25,347 bases of DNA from Zymomonas sp. (GTDB lineage Bacteria > Pseudomonadota > Alphaproteobacteria > Sphingomonadales > Sphingomonadaceae), in contig JAIYAJ010000164.1 in assembly GCA_027489105.1 (NCBI GenBank), positions 1-25,347 of the forward strand, written 5' to 3'. Positions 1 to 7,531 of the stretch are shown piece by piece. The notes below the pieces were generated by a model, which did not search any database, was not told where the DNA came from, and saw only the letters and a program-made list of their open reading frames with translations. Position 1 is the stretch's first letter, and every line of letters starts with the position of its first letter. Position numbers and translations under genes: made by a program.

Positions 1-780
1 CCGTTCGCTGCGCATCGACAGGAGCGGGCGATGCGGCTGCATCGCGGCTTCGGTCTGCCGAGTCGCGGGCTCCAGCAGGACGGCGGCCATGGCTTCCAGC
101 CGCAGCCGCGTCTCTGCTTCCGTGTCGAACTGCACGAAGTGGGCGGTGGCGATGCCCAGTGCCGATGGCGCCTGCTGGTCGGCAACGCTGTTGTCACCCA
201 GGTGGAACACCGCCTGCGGGCGCACGCCCAGCGCGTCCAGCACCGGCTGAAACAGGCCTTCGGCCTTGCTGAGCCCATATTCGGAAGAGGTGAAGATCAT
301 GTCGATCAGCCCAGCCACTTCGATGCCGGCGGCCGCCTCAACCAGCGATCGGAGTTGCTTGCTGCTGAAATAGGTATCGCTGACGAGAACTGTCCTGAGC
401 CCGCGCGCCTTGGCCGCGCGCATGAGCGCGACGACGGGTTGGAACGGGTAACAGTGCCGCGCCTCTGCGGAGATCTCTGCCGCGACGGAAGCCGACACCT
501 CCTGCGCCTCTGCGCCAGGAAGGATGCGAGCGTGGATCGTTTCGATCGCGACTTCCCGCCGTCCCGACCGATAAGCCTCGGCCTTGCGCGCCTCGCGCTC
601 CGCGATCACGCGTTGCTCGATCGCACCGCCCTCGATCGGCAGGTCCGCGAACACGTCCGATGGCGCCTGACAGTTCCGCCACAACAGGGTGTCGAAACAG
701 TCGAGCGACAGAATGGAGACGGTCGGCGGAACCCGGTCGAGCAAGCCGGCGATGTCCTGCGCGGTCACGGCGATCTTCAT
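1..780 (-). CDS. HAD-family hydrolase, N-terminal 260 residues (3' end outside window)
   Basis: The reading frame is open from an ATG at 780 down to base 1, so the protein is truncated by the window edge, not by mutation. HAD motif I is seen as DCFDT (D27 nucleophile, D30 acid/base). Motif II is the Ser in VLVSDTYFS, the motif III lysine is in GLSKAEG, and motif IV is HLGDNSVAD. The cap between motifs I and II is helical and alanine/glutamate rich. Members hydrolyse phosphate or C-halide bonds in the cytoplasm; the substrate cannot be read from the sequence. AAGGA sits 5 bases before the ATG and supports the start. The gene lies 75 bases downstream of the Nudix gene on the same strand and may be read through from it. 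The part beyond residue 260 is unseen, so a longer multidomain protein is possible. Confidence 0.85.
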   Translation of the reverse strand, partial: MKIAVTAQDIAGLLDRVPPTVSILSLDCFDTLLWRNCQAPSDVFADLPIEGGAIEQRVIAEREARKAEAYRSGRREVAIETIHARILPGAEAQEVSASVAAEISAEARHCYPFQPVVALMRAAKARGLRTVLVSDTYFSSKQLRSLVEAAAGIEVAGLIDMIFTSSEYGLSKAEGLFQPVLDALGVRPQAVFHLGDNSVADQQAPSALGIATAHFVQFDTEAETRLRLEAMAAVLLEPATRQTEAAMQPHRPLLSMRSER

Positions 781-836
781 GCTAATCCTTCCGGCGGAAT
801 GTGACGCCGGTATCGCGCGCGAACCCTAAGATCGCG

Positions 837-844
837 TTAACCAT
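837..844 (+). promoter_or_regulatory. CtrA-type half-site TTAACCAT
   Basis: TTAACCAT lies in the 75-base gap before the HAD gene, 57 bases from its start codon. In Caulobacter this octamer is a described CtrA half-site. No matching -35/-10 pair was identified around it. The call rests on the string and its intergenic location only. Confidence 0.3.
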
Positions 845-855
845 GATCGAGCCAG

Positions 856-1329
856 TCAGCGCGGGGTTCTGCTCAGCACATCCAATAGCCGGGCGATGAA
901 CGGTCGCTGGCTCTCCAGCATCTGCCCCATCGCCTCCTCGGGCGAAAACCATCGTCCTTCCGCCACTTCCGGAAAGCTCTGCAGACGCCCGCTATGGCGC
1001 GGCCATTCGAGCTCGAACAAATTGCTGCGGATGTCTGCCGGATCGATGTCCATTTCCACCCCGAACGCCTCGACCTCCTTGCCCGCCTTCTGACGGACCG
1101 AGCCCAGCGGCAGAAGCGTAGCAGGCACCTCCACGCCAAGCTCTTCCTGCGCTTCGCGACGGGCGGCTATTTCGGGGGTCTCGCCTTTCTCTATGGCCCC
1201 TTTGGCGATCTGCCAGGCGCCGGCGCCCCGGCTGCGCCAATAAGGGCCGCCCGGCAGTACGAGCAGAATCTCGATCCGCCCGCCAGCGCGGCGATAGGGC
1301 AGCACGCCAGCGCTTCGTGGGCGCATCAT
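856..1329 (-). CDS. Nudix (MutT-type) hydrolase
   Basis: This 157-residue protein carries a complete Nudix box: a glycine, five residues, Glu, seven residues, then REAQEELGV, matching GX5EX7REUXEEXGU. The box glutamates bind the divalent metal used to hydrolyse a nucleoside diphosphate linked to another moiety. The N-terminal RSAGVLPYRR and GAWQIAKGAIEKGE segments are typical of small single-domain Nudix proteins. A longer frame exists upstream, but the start at 1329 is chosen because its ATG overlaps the TGA of yjbQ as ATGA, the usual translational coupling. A second ATG follows immediately at 1326. The exact substrate is unknown; NUDIX boxes do not predict it. Confidence 0.9.
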   Translation of the reverse strand: MMRPRSAGVLPYRRAGGRIEILLVLPGGPYWRSRGAGAWQIAKGAIEKGETPEIAARREAQEELGVEVPATLLPLGSVRQKAGKEVEAFGVEMDIDPADIRSNLFELEWPRHSGRLQSFPEVAEGRWFSPEEAMGQMLESQRPFIARLLDVLSRTPR

Positions 1330-1745
1330 TCCCCGACCATGTGCAGGATCAGCGTCCGCCGCTGCGGGTGCCGCCGATGTTCGAACAGGAATATCCCCTG
1401 CCACCGCCCCAGCGCCAGCCGCCCATCTATCAAGGGAATGGACAGATGCGTCTGCGTCAGCGCGGCCCGCAAATGGGCCGGCATATCGTCCGGGCCTTCG
1501 TCGTCATGGGCATAAGCGGAAGAATCTTCGGGAGCGATCCGTGCGAAGTATCGCTCGATGTCGGCACGCGCCTCGGGCGCGGCATTTTCCTGTATCAGCA
1601 GCGAAGCCGAACTGTGCGCGCAGAACAGCGTGATAAGTCCGGCTCGCATGCCCTGCGCCTCCACCCAACCGATCACCTCGGCGCTTATCTCGATCAGACC
1701 CTGCCGGGGGCTGTCGACGATCAGCGGGTACTGAACCTGACGCAT
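1326..1745 (-). CDS. yjbQ: YjbQ family protein (UPF0047; secondary thiamine-phosphate synthase type)
   Basis: The protein is 139 residues, the normal length for this single-domain family. Conserved blocks seen are FCAHSSASLLIQEN and HDDEGPDDMPAHLRAAL, followed by the barrel-closing LGRWQGIFLFEHRRHPQRRTL end. The family is annotated as having weak secondary thiamine-phosphate synthase activity, and its physiological role is unsettled. The start at 1745 is supported by GGAGGAAGG directly upstream. The long frame extending further upstream is antisense to the next gene and has no family resemblance. The stop overlaps the Nudix start, so the two form a coupled pair. Confidence 0.93.
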   Translation of the reverse strand: MRQVQYPLIVDSPRQGLIEISAEVIGWVEAQGMRAGLITLFCAHSSASLLIQENAAPEARADIERYFARIAPEDSSAYAHDDEGPDDMPAHLRAALTQTHLSIPLIDGRLALGRWQGIFLFEHRRHPQRRTLILHMVGE

Positions 1746-1849
1746 CCTTCCTCCCACTGCGGACCGCCACGGCGATCTCGTTCTCGCTGCATCCCCCAAC
1801 TGCCGCCCCACCGTCAATCGTACCGCGTCATCGCTCGCCGACGAGCCGA

Positions 1850-1868
1850 GACCTGTCTCGACCTGTCT
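1850..1868. repeat. Short tandem direct repeat in the yjbQ / iron-enzyme promoter gap
   Basis: GACCTGTCT occurs twice, at 1850-1858 and 1860-1868, one base apart (10-bp period, one helical turn). It lies about 22 bases upstream of the EcfG-type -35 element and could be an activator site or chance. No family is assigned. Confidence 0.35.
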
Positions 1869-1890
1869 GCGAGCCGGGCCCGTCACAATA

Positions 1891-1915
1891 GGAACTCCCC
1901 TCTCCGGCCTTCGTT
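1891..1915 (+). promoter_or_regulatory. EcfG-type general stress response promoter
   Basis: GGAAC at 1891-1895 and CGTT at 1912-1915 are separated by 16 bases, matching the alphaproteobacterial EcfG (sigma-EcfG/PhyR regulon) consensus GGAAC-N16/17-CGTT exactly. Transcription would begin around 1920, leaving a leader of roughly 20-25 bases with a GAAGG ribosome site before the ATG at 1947. Spacing and orientation suit the iron-enzyme gene. Confidence 0.65.
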
Positions 1916-1946
1916 CATCGGGCATATTTCTTTTGAAGGCAGATAG

Positions 1947-2840
1947 ATGGCTACCCCTCACAAGAGCATGCGGGAAGATCATGGATCCCAATTCCTGACC
2001 GAGACCTTTCAGAGGGGCCTGGCGCACTGGAACCGAGAGCGCTTGTCTCCGCGTCATCCCGACGGTGGCAGCGAGATGTTCGAGCGCACCGTTCGCATGC
2101 TGCGTCTGGAACGCGCCTTCCTGGCCCATCTGCGCGCGAATGTAATGGTCGAAGCGAGCCGGGTGCCGCATGACGCCAACGGCTTTATCACTTGGTTCGA
2201 AGATTTGAAGGCCGTCGGCCCCGGCCAGGGCGATCCGCTCTTCCCTTGGCTGGCCGAACAGGCTGACCGCGACCAGTTGCGCTGGTTCTTCGAACAGGAG
2301 GCTGCCGGCGAAGCCGGTTTCGACGATCTCGTCGCCCTGACCCAGATAAAGATGCCTGCCCGTGCAAAGCTCGAGCTGGCACGCAACTATTGGGACGAAA
2401 TGGGCCGCGGCAATCCGGCCGGCATGCACGGTCCGATGCTCGACGTGCTGGTCGACGTACTTGAAGTCGAACCGACGATCGACGGCACCGTCTGGGAAAG
2501 TCTTGCCTTGGCCAATGCGATGACGGCCATGGCAACCCACCGCGATTATGCATGGCACTCCGTTGGCGCCCTCGGCGTGATCGAGTTGACCGCGCCCGTC
2601 CGCTCCGCGCTGGTCGCCAGGGGCCTGCGCCGGATCGGTCTAAGCGACCGCGAGCGACGATATTTCGACCTGCACGCCGTTCTCGACGTCAAGCACAGCG
2701 CCGACTGGAACAGCGAAGCCGTCCGGCCCCTGCTTGAGGAAGACCCGTCGCGCGCCACCGCCATGGCGGAAGGTGCGCTGATACGCCTTCGCTGCGGAGC
2801 TCGCTGCTTCGACCGCTATCGCGCCATATTGTGGAAATGA
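1947..2840 (+). CDS. Iron-containing redox enzyme, haem-oxygenase-like fold (HDO-type)
   Basis: This 297-residue, all-helical soluble protein resembles the haem-oxygenase-2-like iron enzymes (PF14518; relatives include UndA, SznF and CADD). These use a non-haem di-iron site to oxidise small molecules with O2. Segments that look like metal-ligand helices are FFEQEAAGE (E116/E118), NYWDEMGRG to H161, GVIEL (E213) and YFDLHAVLDVKH (H243, D247, H250). The assignment of individual ligands is my inference. The start at 1947 has GAAGG about 8 bases upstream. The gene stands alone, divergent from yjbQ, behind an EcfG-type promoter, so a stress or stationary-phase role is likely. No signal peptide or membrane segment is seen. 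The substrate is unknown. Confidence 0.8.
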   Translation: MATPHKSMREDHGSQFLTETFQRGLAHWNRERLSPRHPDGGSEMFERTVRMLRLERAFLAHLRANVMVEASRVPHDANGFITWFEDLKAVGPGQGDPLFPWLAEQADRDQLRWFFEQEAAGEAGFDDLVALTQIKMPARAKLELARNYWDEMGRGNPAGMHGPMLDVLVDVLEVEPTIDGTVWESLALANAMTAMATHRDYAWHSVGALGVIELTAPVRSALVARGLRRIGLSDRERRYFDLHAVLDVKHSADWNSEAVRPLLEEDPSRATAMAEGALIRLRCGARCFDRYRAILWK

Positions 2841-3041
2841 CGAGCGCCGGCACGCCTCGACCAGTTGCTCGTATTAATACCTAGGGTAAATCGGCAGTTC
2901 GGGTCCAGCGTGTGAGGATCTCGACACGTCGATATTTCAGACGTCGTCTTTTCAAGGAGATGGCGGGAACGCCGGCATTGATGATGCTGATACCATGCAC
3001 CGCTTTCCGCAACTGTAGTTAGACCATCGTATATTGGCTCG

Positions 3042-3049
3042 TTAACCAT
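3042..3049 (+). promoter_or_regulatory. CtrA-type half-site TTAACCAT
   Basis: TTAACCAT occurs 47 bases upstream of the Sel1-like gene start, inside the 255-base gap 2841-3095 that otherwise holds no gene I can support. It has the same octamer, with the same preceding CG, as the site at 837. The position suits a cell-cycle regulated promoter, but no clear -35/-10 was found. Confidence 0.35.
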
Positions 3050-3095
3050 TTGTTTGCCGCACATTGGCGATGTTGCTCCCAGAAGGAGTTTGGCC

Positions 3096-3353
3096 ATGGG
3101 AACCAATATCGCTAGTGCGGCGGTACTGACCGCCACGGACACGGAAAATATGCTGGACCTCGGCTTCGCCTATTCGACCGGCGCCGACGGCTTCCCGCTC
3201 GACCTCGTCACGGCCCACCAGTGGTTCAATCTGGCGGCGCTATCCGGTTCGGCAGAGGCGCAGCACTGCCGCGCGGACATCGCCCACCAGATGAGCCGAC
3301 AGGAAATCGCGGAGGCACAGCGCCGCGCCCGCACCTGGCTGGCAGCGCACTAA
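3096..3353 (+). CDS. Small Sel1-repeat-like protein
   Basis: The 85-residue protein contains one and a half Sel1/TPR-like helical units: LGFAYSTGADGFPLDLVTAH, then QWFNLAALSGSAEAQ, the classic Sel1 repeat ending. A final helix of MSRQEIAEAQRRARTWLAAH type resembles the C-terminal cap of such proteins. The fold serves protein-protein contact; the partner is unknown. The start at 3096 is preferred over an upstream ATG at 3054 because AGAAGGAG sits 7 bases before it. There is no signal peptide. The gene is convergent with ohrR, 29 bases away, and has a CtrA-like motif upstream. Confidence 0.8.
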   Translation: MGTNIASAAVLTATDTENMLDLGFAYSTGADGFPLDLVTAHQWFNLAALSGSAEAQHCRADIAHQMSRQEIAEAQRRARTWLAAH

Positions 3354-3382
3354 GGGCAAGGCATAAAGGTCCATGGTCGCGG

Positions 3383-3850
3383 TCAACCTTGCGGGCGGTG
3401 TTCCGCAAGCATCGCGACCAGGCCCCGCACGCTCTCGCGCAACTCCTCGAGACCCTCGGGCGTGCGCCCACCGGCGATCGTGGCGGGCACATGCACCGCG
3501 CGATCCCGCAATATCCTGCCTTGTTCGGTCAGGCTGATGACAACGCGACGCTCGTCCGCCGGATCGCGCGCTCGGGTCACCAGCCCCGACGCCTCCATTC
3601 GCTTCAACAGCGGCGTTAGCGTCCCGCTGTCGAGATAGAGGCGCGCACCCAGCGTGCCGACCGTCTGCGGCGCCTTCTCCCACAGCACCAGCATGACCAG
3701 ATATTGGGGATAGGTCAGCCCCAGTTCGCGCAGGACCGGTCCATAGAGGCGGTTGAGCAAATTGGTGGCAGCGTAGAGCGGAAAACAGACCTGCCGGTCG
3801 AGCAGCAGGGGATCCTGTTCTCCGTCGATCGCTGCCACCTCATTCGTCAT
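3383..3850 (-). CDS. ohrR: OhrR, MarR-family organic peroxide sensor-repressor
   Basis: This 155-residue MarR-type winged-helix repressor has its reactive cysteine at C22 in DRQVCFPLYAA, the same position as in Xanthomonas OhrR. The recognition region is LDSGTLTPLLKRMEASGLV and the wing is RDPADERRVVISLT. No other cysteine is present, so it is the one-Cys type, expected to sense peroxide by sulfenic acid followed by a mixed disulfide. The start at 3850 overlaps the ohr stop as ATGA, so repressor and target enzyme are made from one message and the repressor controls its own synthesis. Expected targets are the paired repeats at 4311-4340. Confidence 0.93.
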   Translation of the reverse strand: MTNEVAAIDGEQDPLLLDRQVCFPLYAATNLLNRLYGPVLRELGLTYPQYLVMLVLWEKAPQTVGTLGARLYLDSGTLTPLLKRMEASGLVTRARDPADERRVVISLTEQGRILRDRAVHVPATIAGGRTPEGLEELRESVRGLVAMLAEHRPQG

Positions 3851-4272
3851 TGCGTGAAAACCTTGAACTTGACGTCGACATTGCCACGGATCGCGTTGGA
3901 ATAGGGGCACACGCCGTGTGCAGCCGCGACGATCTCTTCGGCCTTTGCCTGGTCGACACCGGCGATTTCGACATCGAGCGCGACGGTCAGGGTAAAGCCG
4001 CCCTGCCCGTTCGGCAACAGACCGACTTCGCATGAAACCTCGATGTCGTCATCCGTCACCTTATCGGCCTGACTGCGGGTGACATGGATGACCGCATTCT
4101 CGAAACAGGCTGCATAACCGGCAGCGAACAGCTGTTCGGGGTTCGTGGCACCGCCCTTGCCGCCAAGCTCCTTGGGCAGAGCGAGCGGCAGATCGAGGAT
4201 CCCGTCCTCGCTCTTGATCGCGCCGCTGCGGCCGCCATGCGCATGCACCCGGGTCGTGTAAAGTTGGCTCAT
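3847..4272 (-). CDS. ohr: Ohr, organic hydroperoxide resistance peroxidase
   Basis: The protein is 141 residues, the usual length of the Ohr branch of the OsmC/Ohr family. Both catalytic cysteines are present: C56 in GYAACFENAVIHV and C122 in HGVCPYSNAIRGNVDV. R15 and E46 are in the places of the active-site Arg and Glu. Ohr reduces fatty-acid and other organic hydroperoxides with lipoylated proteins as electron donor, in the cytoplasm. The start at 4272 is preferred to an upstream ATG at 4314 because GAAGGA lies 7 bases before it and family members begin at this point. It is first in the ohr-ohrR operon, and an OhrR operator covers its promoter. Confidence 0.95.
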   Translation of the reverse strand: MSQLYTTRVHAHGGRSGAIKSEDGILDLPLALPKELGGKGGATNPEQLFAAGYAACFENAVIHVTRSQADKVTDDDIEVSCEVGLLPNGQGGFTLTVALDVEIAGVDQAKAEEIVAAAHGVCPYSNAIRGNVDVKFKVFTQ

Positions 4273-4310
4273 TTCACCGTCCTTCTTCCTGTGGCGATAA
4301 CCATGTAGGA

Positions 4311-4357
4311 ACAATTATATTGTGCGCAACTATATTGTAGAAATTTTAAATGCGCAA
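4311..4357 (-). promoter_or_regulatory. ohr promoter with overlapping OhrR operator
   Basis: Read on the minus strand, -35 TTGCGC (4352-4357) and -10 TATAGT (4329-4334) are 17 bases apart. The palindrome ACAAT-N3-ATTGT (4311-4323) and a second ACAATATAGTTG-like copy (4328-4339) repeat every 16 bases, AT-rich against the local background. OhrR operators in other bacteria are palindromes built on ACAATT/AATTGT, so repression by covering -10 and +1 fits. Confidence 0.7.
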
Positions 4358-4439
4358 TCGACCCATGAATGACCCAAAGGGCTGTCCGTCCACGGCCTCA
4401 AGGCTTTGCGCGTTGAAATTCTATCGATAAGACAGATGG

Positions 4440-5669
4440 ATGGAGAGAAATGCCAACCTGATCGAAGCGCGGCCCAGCTTCGTCACCCATCTCGAATGCT
4501 CGCTCACCGGCGAGCTTTATCCCGCCGATCAACTCCATGGTCTCTCGGCAGCGGGCCGGCCCCTTCTCGTCCGCTACGACCTGCCCGCCATCGGCAGGCG
4601 ACTGTCCCGCACCGATGTCGAGCGCCGGCCGACCGACATGTGGCGCTGGCGCGAATTGCTGCCCGTTCGCCGGAGTGAGGACATCGTCAGCCTTGGCGAG
4701 ATCGAAACGCCCCTCATTCCGCTGCCTCGCTCGACCGGACGGGCGGTGGTCGTAAAGGACGAGGGCAGACTCCCCACCGGCTCGTTCAAGGCGCGCGGCC
4801 TGGTCATGGCCGTGTCGATGGCGAAGGCCCTCGGCGTCACGCGCATCGCCATGCCGACCAATGGCAATGCGGGCGCCGCGCTCGCCGCCTATGCGACACG
4901 ATGTGGGATCGAGACGATCGTCTTCTGCCCGGAGGACACGCCAGAGATCAACGTCCGCGAGATCGCCATGCAGGGTGCCCGCGTCTGGCGGGTCAACGGT
5001 CTGATCGACGATTGCGGCGCGATCGTCGGCGAAGGCGCGCGGCAGGGTCGCTGGTTCGACTTCTCCACCCTCAAGGAGCCCTATCGGATCGAAGGCAAGA
5101 AGACGATGGGGCTCGAACTCGCCGCGCAGCTCGGCTGGGAACTGCCCGATGCCATCTTCTATCCGACCGGCGGCGGCACCGGTCTGATCGGCATGTGGAA
5201 GGCATTCGACGAGCTCGAAGCGCTCGGCTGGATCGGGTCCACGCGCCCGAAGATGTTTGCCGTGCAGGCGGCCGGTTGCGCGCCGATCGTGAAGGCCTTC
5301 GATGACGGCGTCGAACATGCCGAGCGTTGGGAAGGTGCCCACACGGTCGCTGCCGGAATCCGCGTGCCGCGTGCGGTCGGCGACTTCCTGATCCTCCGCG
5401 CCGTGCGCGCCAGCGGAGGCCGGGCCATTGCGGTCGAGGACGACGCCACCCTCCAGGCGGTCGAGGACGCCGCCCGCAAGGATGGACTGTTGTTGTGCCC
5501 CGAGGGCGGCGCCACGCTCGCCGCCTATCGCCTCGCGCTGGCTCGGGGCTGGGTGTCCGAGAGCGACCGTACCGTCCTGTTCAACTGCTCGACGGGACTG
5601 AAATATCCCATGCCGCCAGCGCCCCGGACATTGGATCGCACCAAGACCATCGACTTCGACTCGCTCTGA
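4440..5669 (+). CDS. thrC: Threonine synthase-like PLP enzyme (fold type II)
   Basis: The 409-residue protein has the PLP lysine K117 in PTGSFKARG, the substrate-binding PTNGNAGAALAAYA loop and the phosphate-cup GGGTGLIGMWKAF. A C-terminal NCSTGLKYP strand is shared with archaeal/plant-type threonine synthases (O-phosphohomoserine to threonine). The N-terminus HLECSLTGELYPADQL and PLLVRYDL matches the short N-terminal segment of that group, but the usual zinc-type cysteine pairs are reduced to one cysteine (C20). The gene is followed 14 bases later by a gamma-glutamyltransferase, not by hom or thrB. A catabolic ammonia-lyase-like role is therefore possible. The ATG at 4440 has only a weak ribosome site. 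Confidence 0.78.
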   Translation: MERNANLIEARPSFVTHLECSLTGELYPADQLHGLSAAGRPLLVRYDLPAIGRRLSRTDVERRPTDMWRWRELLPVRRSEDIVSLGEIETPLIPLPRSTGRAVVVKDEGRLPTGSFKARGLVMAVSMAKALGVTRIAMPTNGNAGAALAAYATRCGIETIVFCPEDTPEINVREIAMQGARVWRVNGLIDDCGAIVGEGARQGRWFDFSTLKEPYRIEGKKTMGLELAAQLGWELPDAIFYPTGGGTGLIGMWKAFDELEALGWIGSTRPKMFAVQAAGCAPIVKAFDDGVEHAERWEGAHTVAAGIRVPRAVGDFLILRAVRASGGRAIAVEDDATLQAVEDAARKDGLLLCPEGGATLAAYRLALARGWVSESDRTVLFNCSTGLKYPMPPAPRTLDRTKTIDFDSL

Positions 5670-5683
5670 AAAGGACCGCAGCC

Positions 5684-7501
5684 ATGGACCGCCGCCTCTT
5701 CCTCGCCTCCCTCCCGGCCGCGGCTCTTGCGGCACCGGCTCTCGCTGCACAGGCGACCGGTCCCCTGCCCCCTGCGCCCCGCTGGCGCGACGGTGAGGAT
5801 CGCTTCGACCGGAACGACGTCCATGCGGGCGATCGCCCGGTGGGTGCCAGCTTTGCCAGCCGCACCGCCGCTTATGGCATGTCGGGCGCGGCCGGCACCG
5901 CCCATCCGCTGGCGACCCAGGCCGGCATCGCCATTCTGCGCAGGGGCGGTTCGGCGGTCGACGCGGCCATCGCGATCAATGCCTGTCTCGGCTTTCTCGA
6001 ACCGACCGCCTGCGGCATTGGCGGCGATTGCTATGCCATGCTCTGGGACCCGAAGGCCAAGGCCGTCATGGGACTGGCGGGCTCGGGCGCCTCGCCGCGC
6101 GCGCTCTCTTTGGAAACGGCCCGCGCCCGCGCGGTGAACGGCGCCCTGCCGCCGCTCGGCGCAGTCACCGTGTCGGTGCCGGGCACGGTCGACGCCTGGG
6201 CCATGATGCACCAGCGCTATGGCCGCCTGAAATGGGCGGAGCTGTTCGAGCCTGCGATCGATCTGGCAACCAACGGAGCCCCCGTCCCCGACATCATCGC
6301 TTATTATATCCGCCGCGCCCTCGTGAACTTCCGCAGGCCGGGCAATGGTATCGAGGAGACCGACAACGCCTTGCGGACCTGGTCGATGGGCGGCACCGGC
6401 CCGCAGACCGGCAGCATCTTCCGCAACCCCGATCTTGCTCGCACCTACAGGATGATCGCCGAGGGCGGGCGCGACGCCTTTTACAAAGGCGATATCGCGA
6501 AGACGATCGACGCCTATTTCCGGCGGATCGGCGGCTGGCTGCGCGCTGAGGACCTCGCCGCGCACAAGGGCGAATGGATCACGCCGCACAAGACCGACTA
6601 TCGCGGCGTCGGCGTTCATGCTCTGGGCGCCAACACGCAGGGTATCGCGACGCTGCAGATGCTCAACATCCTCGAGAATTTCGACATGGAGGGCGCCGGC
6701 TTCCAGTCGGCCCTGTCGATCCACCTCCAGGCCGAGGCCAAGCGCCTCGCCTATGAGGATCGCGCCCGCTATTACGCCGATCCGAACTTCTCGAAGATCC
6801 CGGTCGAGTGGTTGATCTCGAAGGACTATGCCGCCCAGCGCGCCCGCCTGATCCGCCCCGACCGCATCAACCCGGACGTTCGGCCGGGCCAGGCGCCCTC
6901 GCGGGGCGACACCACCTATTTCACCTGCGCCGACAAGGACGGGATGATGGTGTCGATGATCCAGTCCAATTTCCGGGGGATGGGATCCGGCCTCGTCGCC
7001 GACGGGCTCGGCTTCATGTTCCAGGACCGGGGCCAGCTCTTCTCGCTGAAGGATGGCCATCCCAACATCTATGCGCCGGGCAAGCGCCCCTTCCAGACGA
7101 TCATTCCCGGCTTCGCGACGCACGGCGACAGCCCCTGGATGAGCTTCGGCGTCATGGGCGGCGACATGCAGCCGCAGGGCCAGACCCAGATCATCGTCAA
7201 CAGCCGCGACTATGGCCTCGACGTCCAGGCCGCCGGCGACAGCCCGCGCTGGCACCATGAAGGCTCGTCGCAGTCGATGGGTGAGGATTCGCCAGGCCTC
7301 CCCGCGACCGGCCTGCTTCGCCTCGAAAATGGCGTCCCGGCCGCAACGCGCGAGGGGCTCACGTCGCGGGGCTGGACGCTCGGCGAATCCGACGCCGCCT
7401 TCGGCCGCTATCAGGCGGTCGAACACCGCATGGACGGGCAGGAACGCGTCTATGCCGCAGCGAGCGAAATGCGCGCCGACGGATGCGCGCTCGCCTATTG
7501 A
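5684..7501 (+). CDS. ggt: Exported gamma-glutamyltransferase (YwrD-like)
   Basis: This is a 605-residue N-terminal nucleophile hydrolase of the gamma-glutamyltranspeptidase family. The precursor would cleave itself before T410 of GDTTYF, giving a 196-residue small subunit. TTYFTCADKDG and the following GMGSGLVADGLGFMFQDRG are the small-subunit start and the substrate loop. The first 24 residues form a signal peptide with RRLFL, so export may be by Tat or Sec, ending near APALA-AQ. It would remove gamma-glutamyl groups from glutathione or related peptides in the periplasm. The start at 5684 has AAGGA about 9 bases upstream. It is 14 bases after the threonine-synthase-like gene, likely one transcript, and ends at a hairpin shared with the symporter gene. 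Confidence 0.88.
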   Translation: MDRRLFLASLPAAALAAPALAAQATGPLPPAPRWRDGEDRFDRNDVHAGDRPVGASFASRTAAYGMSGAAGTAHPLATQAGIAILRRGGSAVDAAIAINACLGFLEPTACGIGGDCYAMLWDPKAKAVMGLAGSGASPRALSLETARARAVNGALPPLGAVTVSVPGTVDAWAMMHQRYGRLKWAELFEPAIDLATNGAPVPDIIAYYIRRALVNFRRPGNGIEETDNALRTWSMGGTGPQTGSIFRNPDLARTYRMIAEGGRDAFYKGDIAKTIDAYFRRIGGWLRAEDLAAHKGEWITPHKTDYRGVGVHALGANTQGIATLQMLNILENFDMEGAGFQSALSIHLQAEAKRLAYEDRARYYADPNFSKIPVEWLISKDYAAQRARLIRPDRINPDVRPGQAPSRGDTTYFTCADKDGMMVSMIQSNFRGMGSGLVADGLGFMFQDRGQLFSLKDGHPNIYAPGKRPFQTIIPGFATHGDSPWMSFGVMGGDMQPQGQTQIIVNSRDYGLDVQAAGDSPRWHHEGSSQSMGEDSPGLPATGLLRLENGVPAATREGLTSRGWTLGESDAAFGRYQAVEHRMDGQERVYAAASEMRADGCALAY

Positions 7502-7506
7502 CGGAT

Positions 7507-7526
7507 CGGGCGGCTCCGGCCGCCCG
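7507..7526. terminator. Bidirectional hairpin terminator between ggt and the symporter gene
   Basis: A perfect 8-bp stem CGGGCGGC / GCCGCCCG with a TCCG loop lies between the convergent stop codons (5 bases after one, 6 before the other). There is no U-tract, which is common in GC-rich genomes. Confidence 0.65.
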
Positions 7527-7531
7527 GTCGA

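Noticed and set aside
31..804. 257-residue plus-strand frame
   Set aside because: It is antisense to the HAD gene, whose catalytic motifs are intact on the minus strand. The plus frame has no recognisable motif and is a GC-rich shadow.
1746..2558. Long N-terminal extension of yjbQ
   Set aside because: It is antisense to the iron-enzyme gene and its promoter. A strong GGAGG site precedes the ATG at 1745 and the family length fits that start.
3356..3393. GCAAGG / CCTTGC inverted repeat between the Sel1-like gene and ohrR as a terminator
   Set aside because: Only a 6-bp stem with a loop of about 26 bases, one arm inside ohrR; too weak to call.
4398..7426. Two long minus-strand frames (450 and 633 residues) opposite the threonine-synthase-like and GGT genes
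   Set aside because: They are arginine/glycine/alanine-rich shadows without domains, while the plus strand shows clear PLP and GGT motifs.
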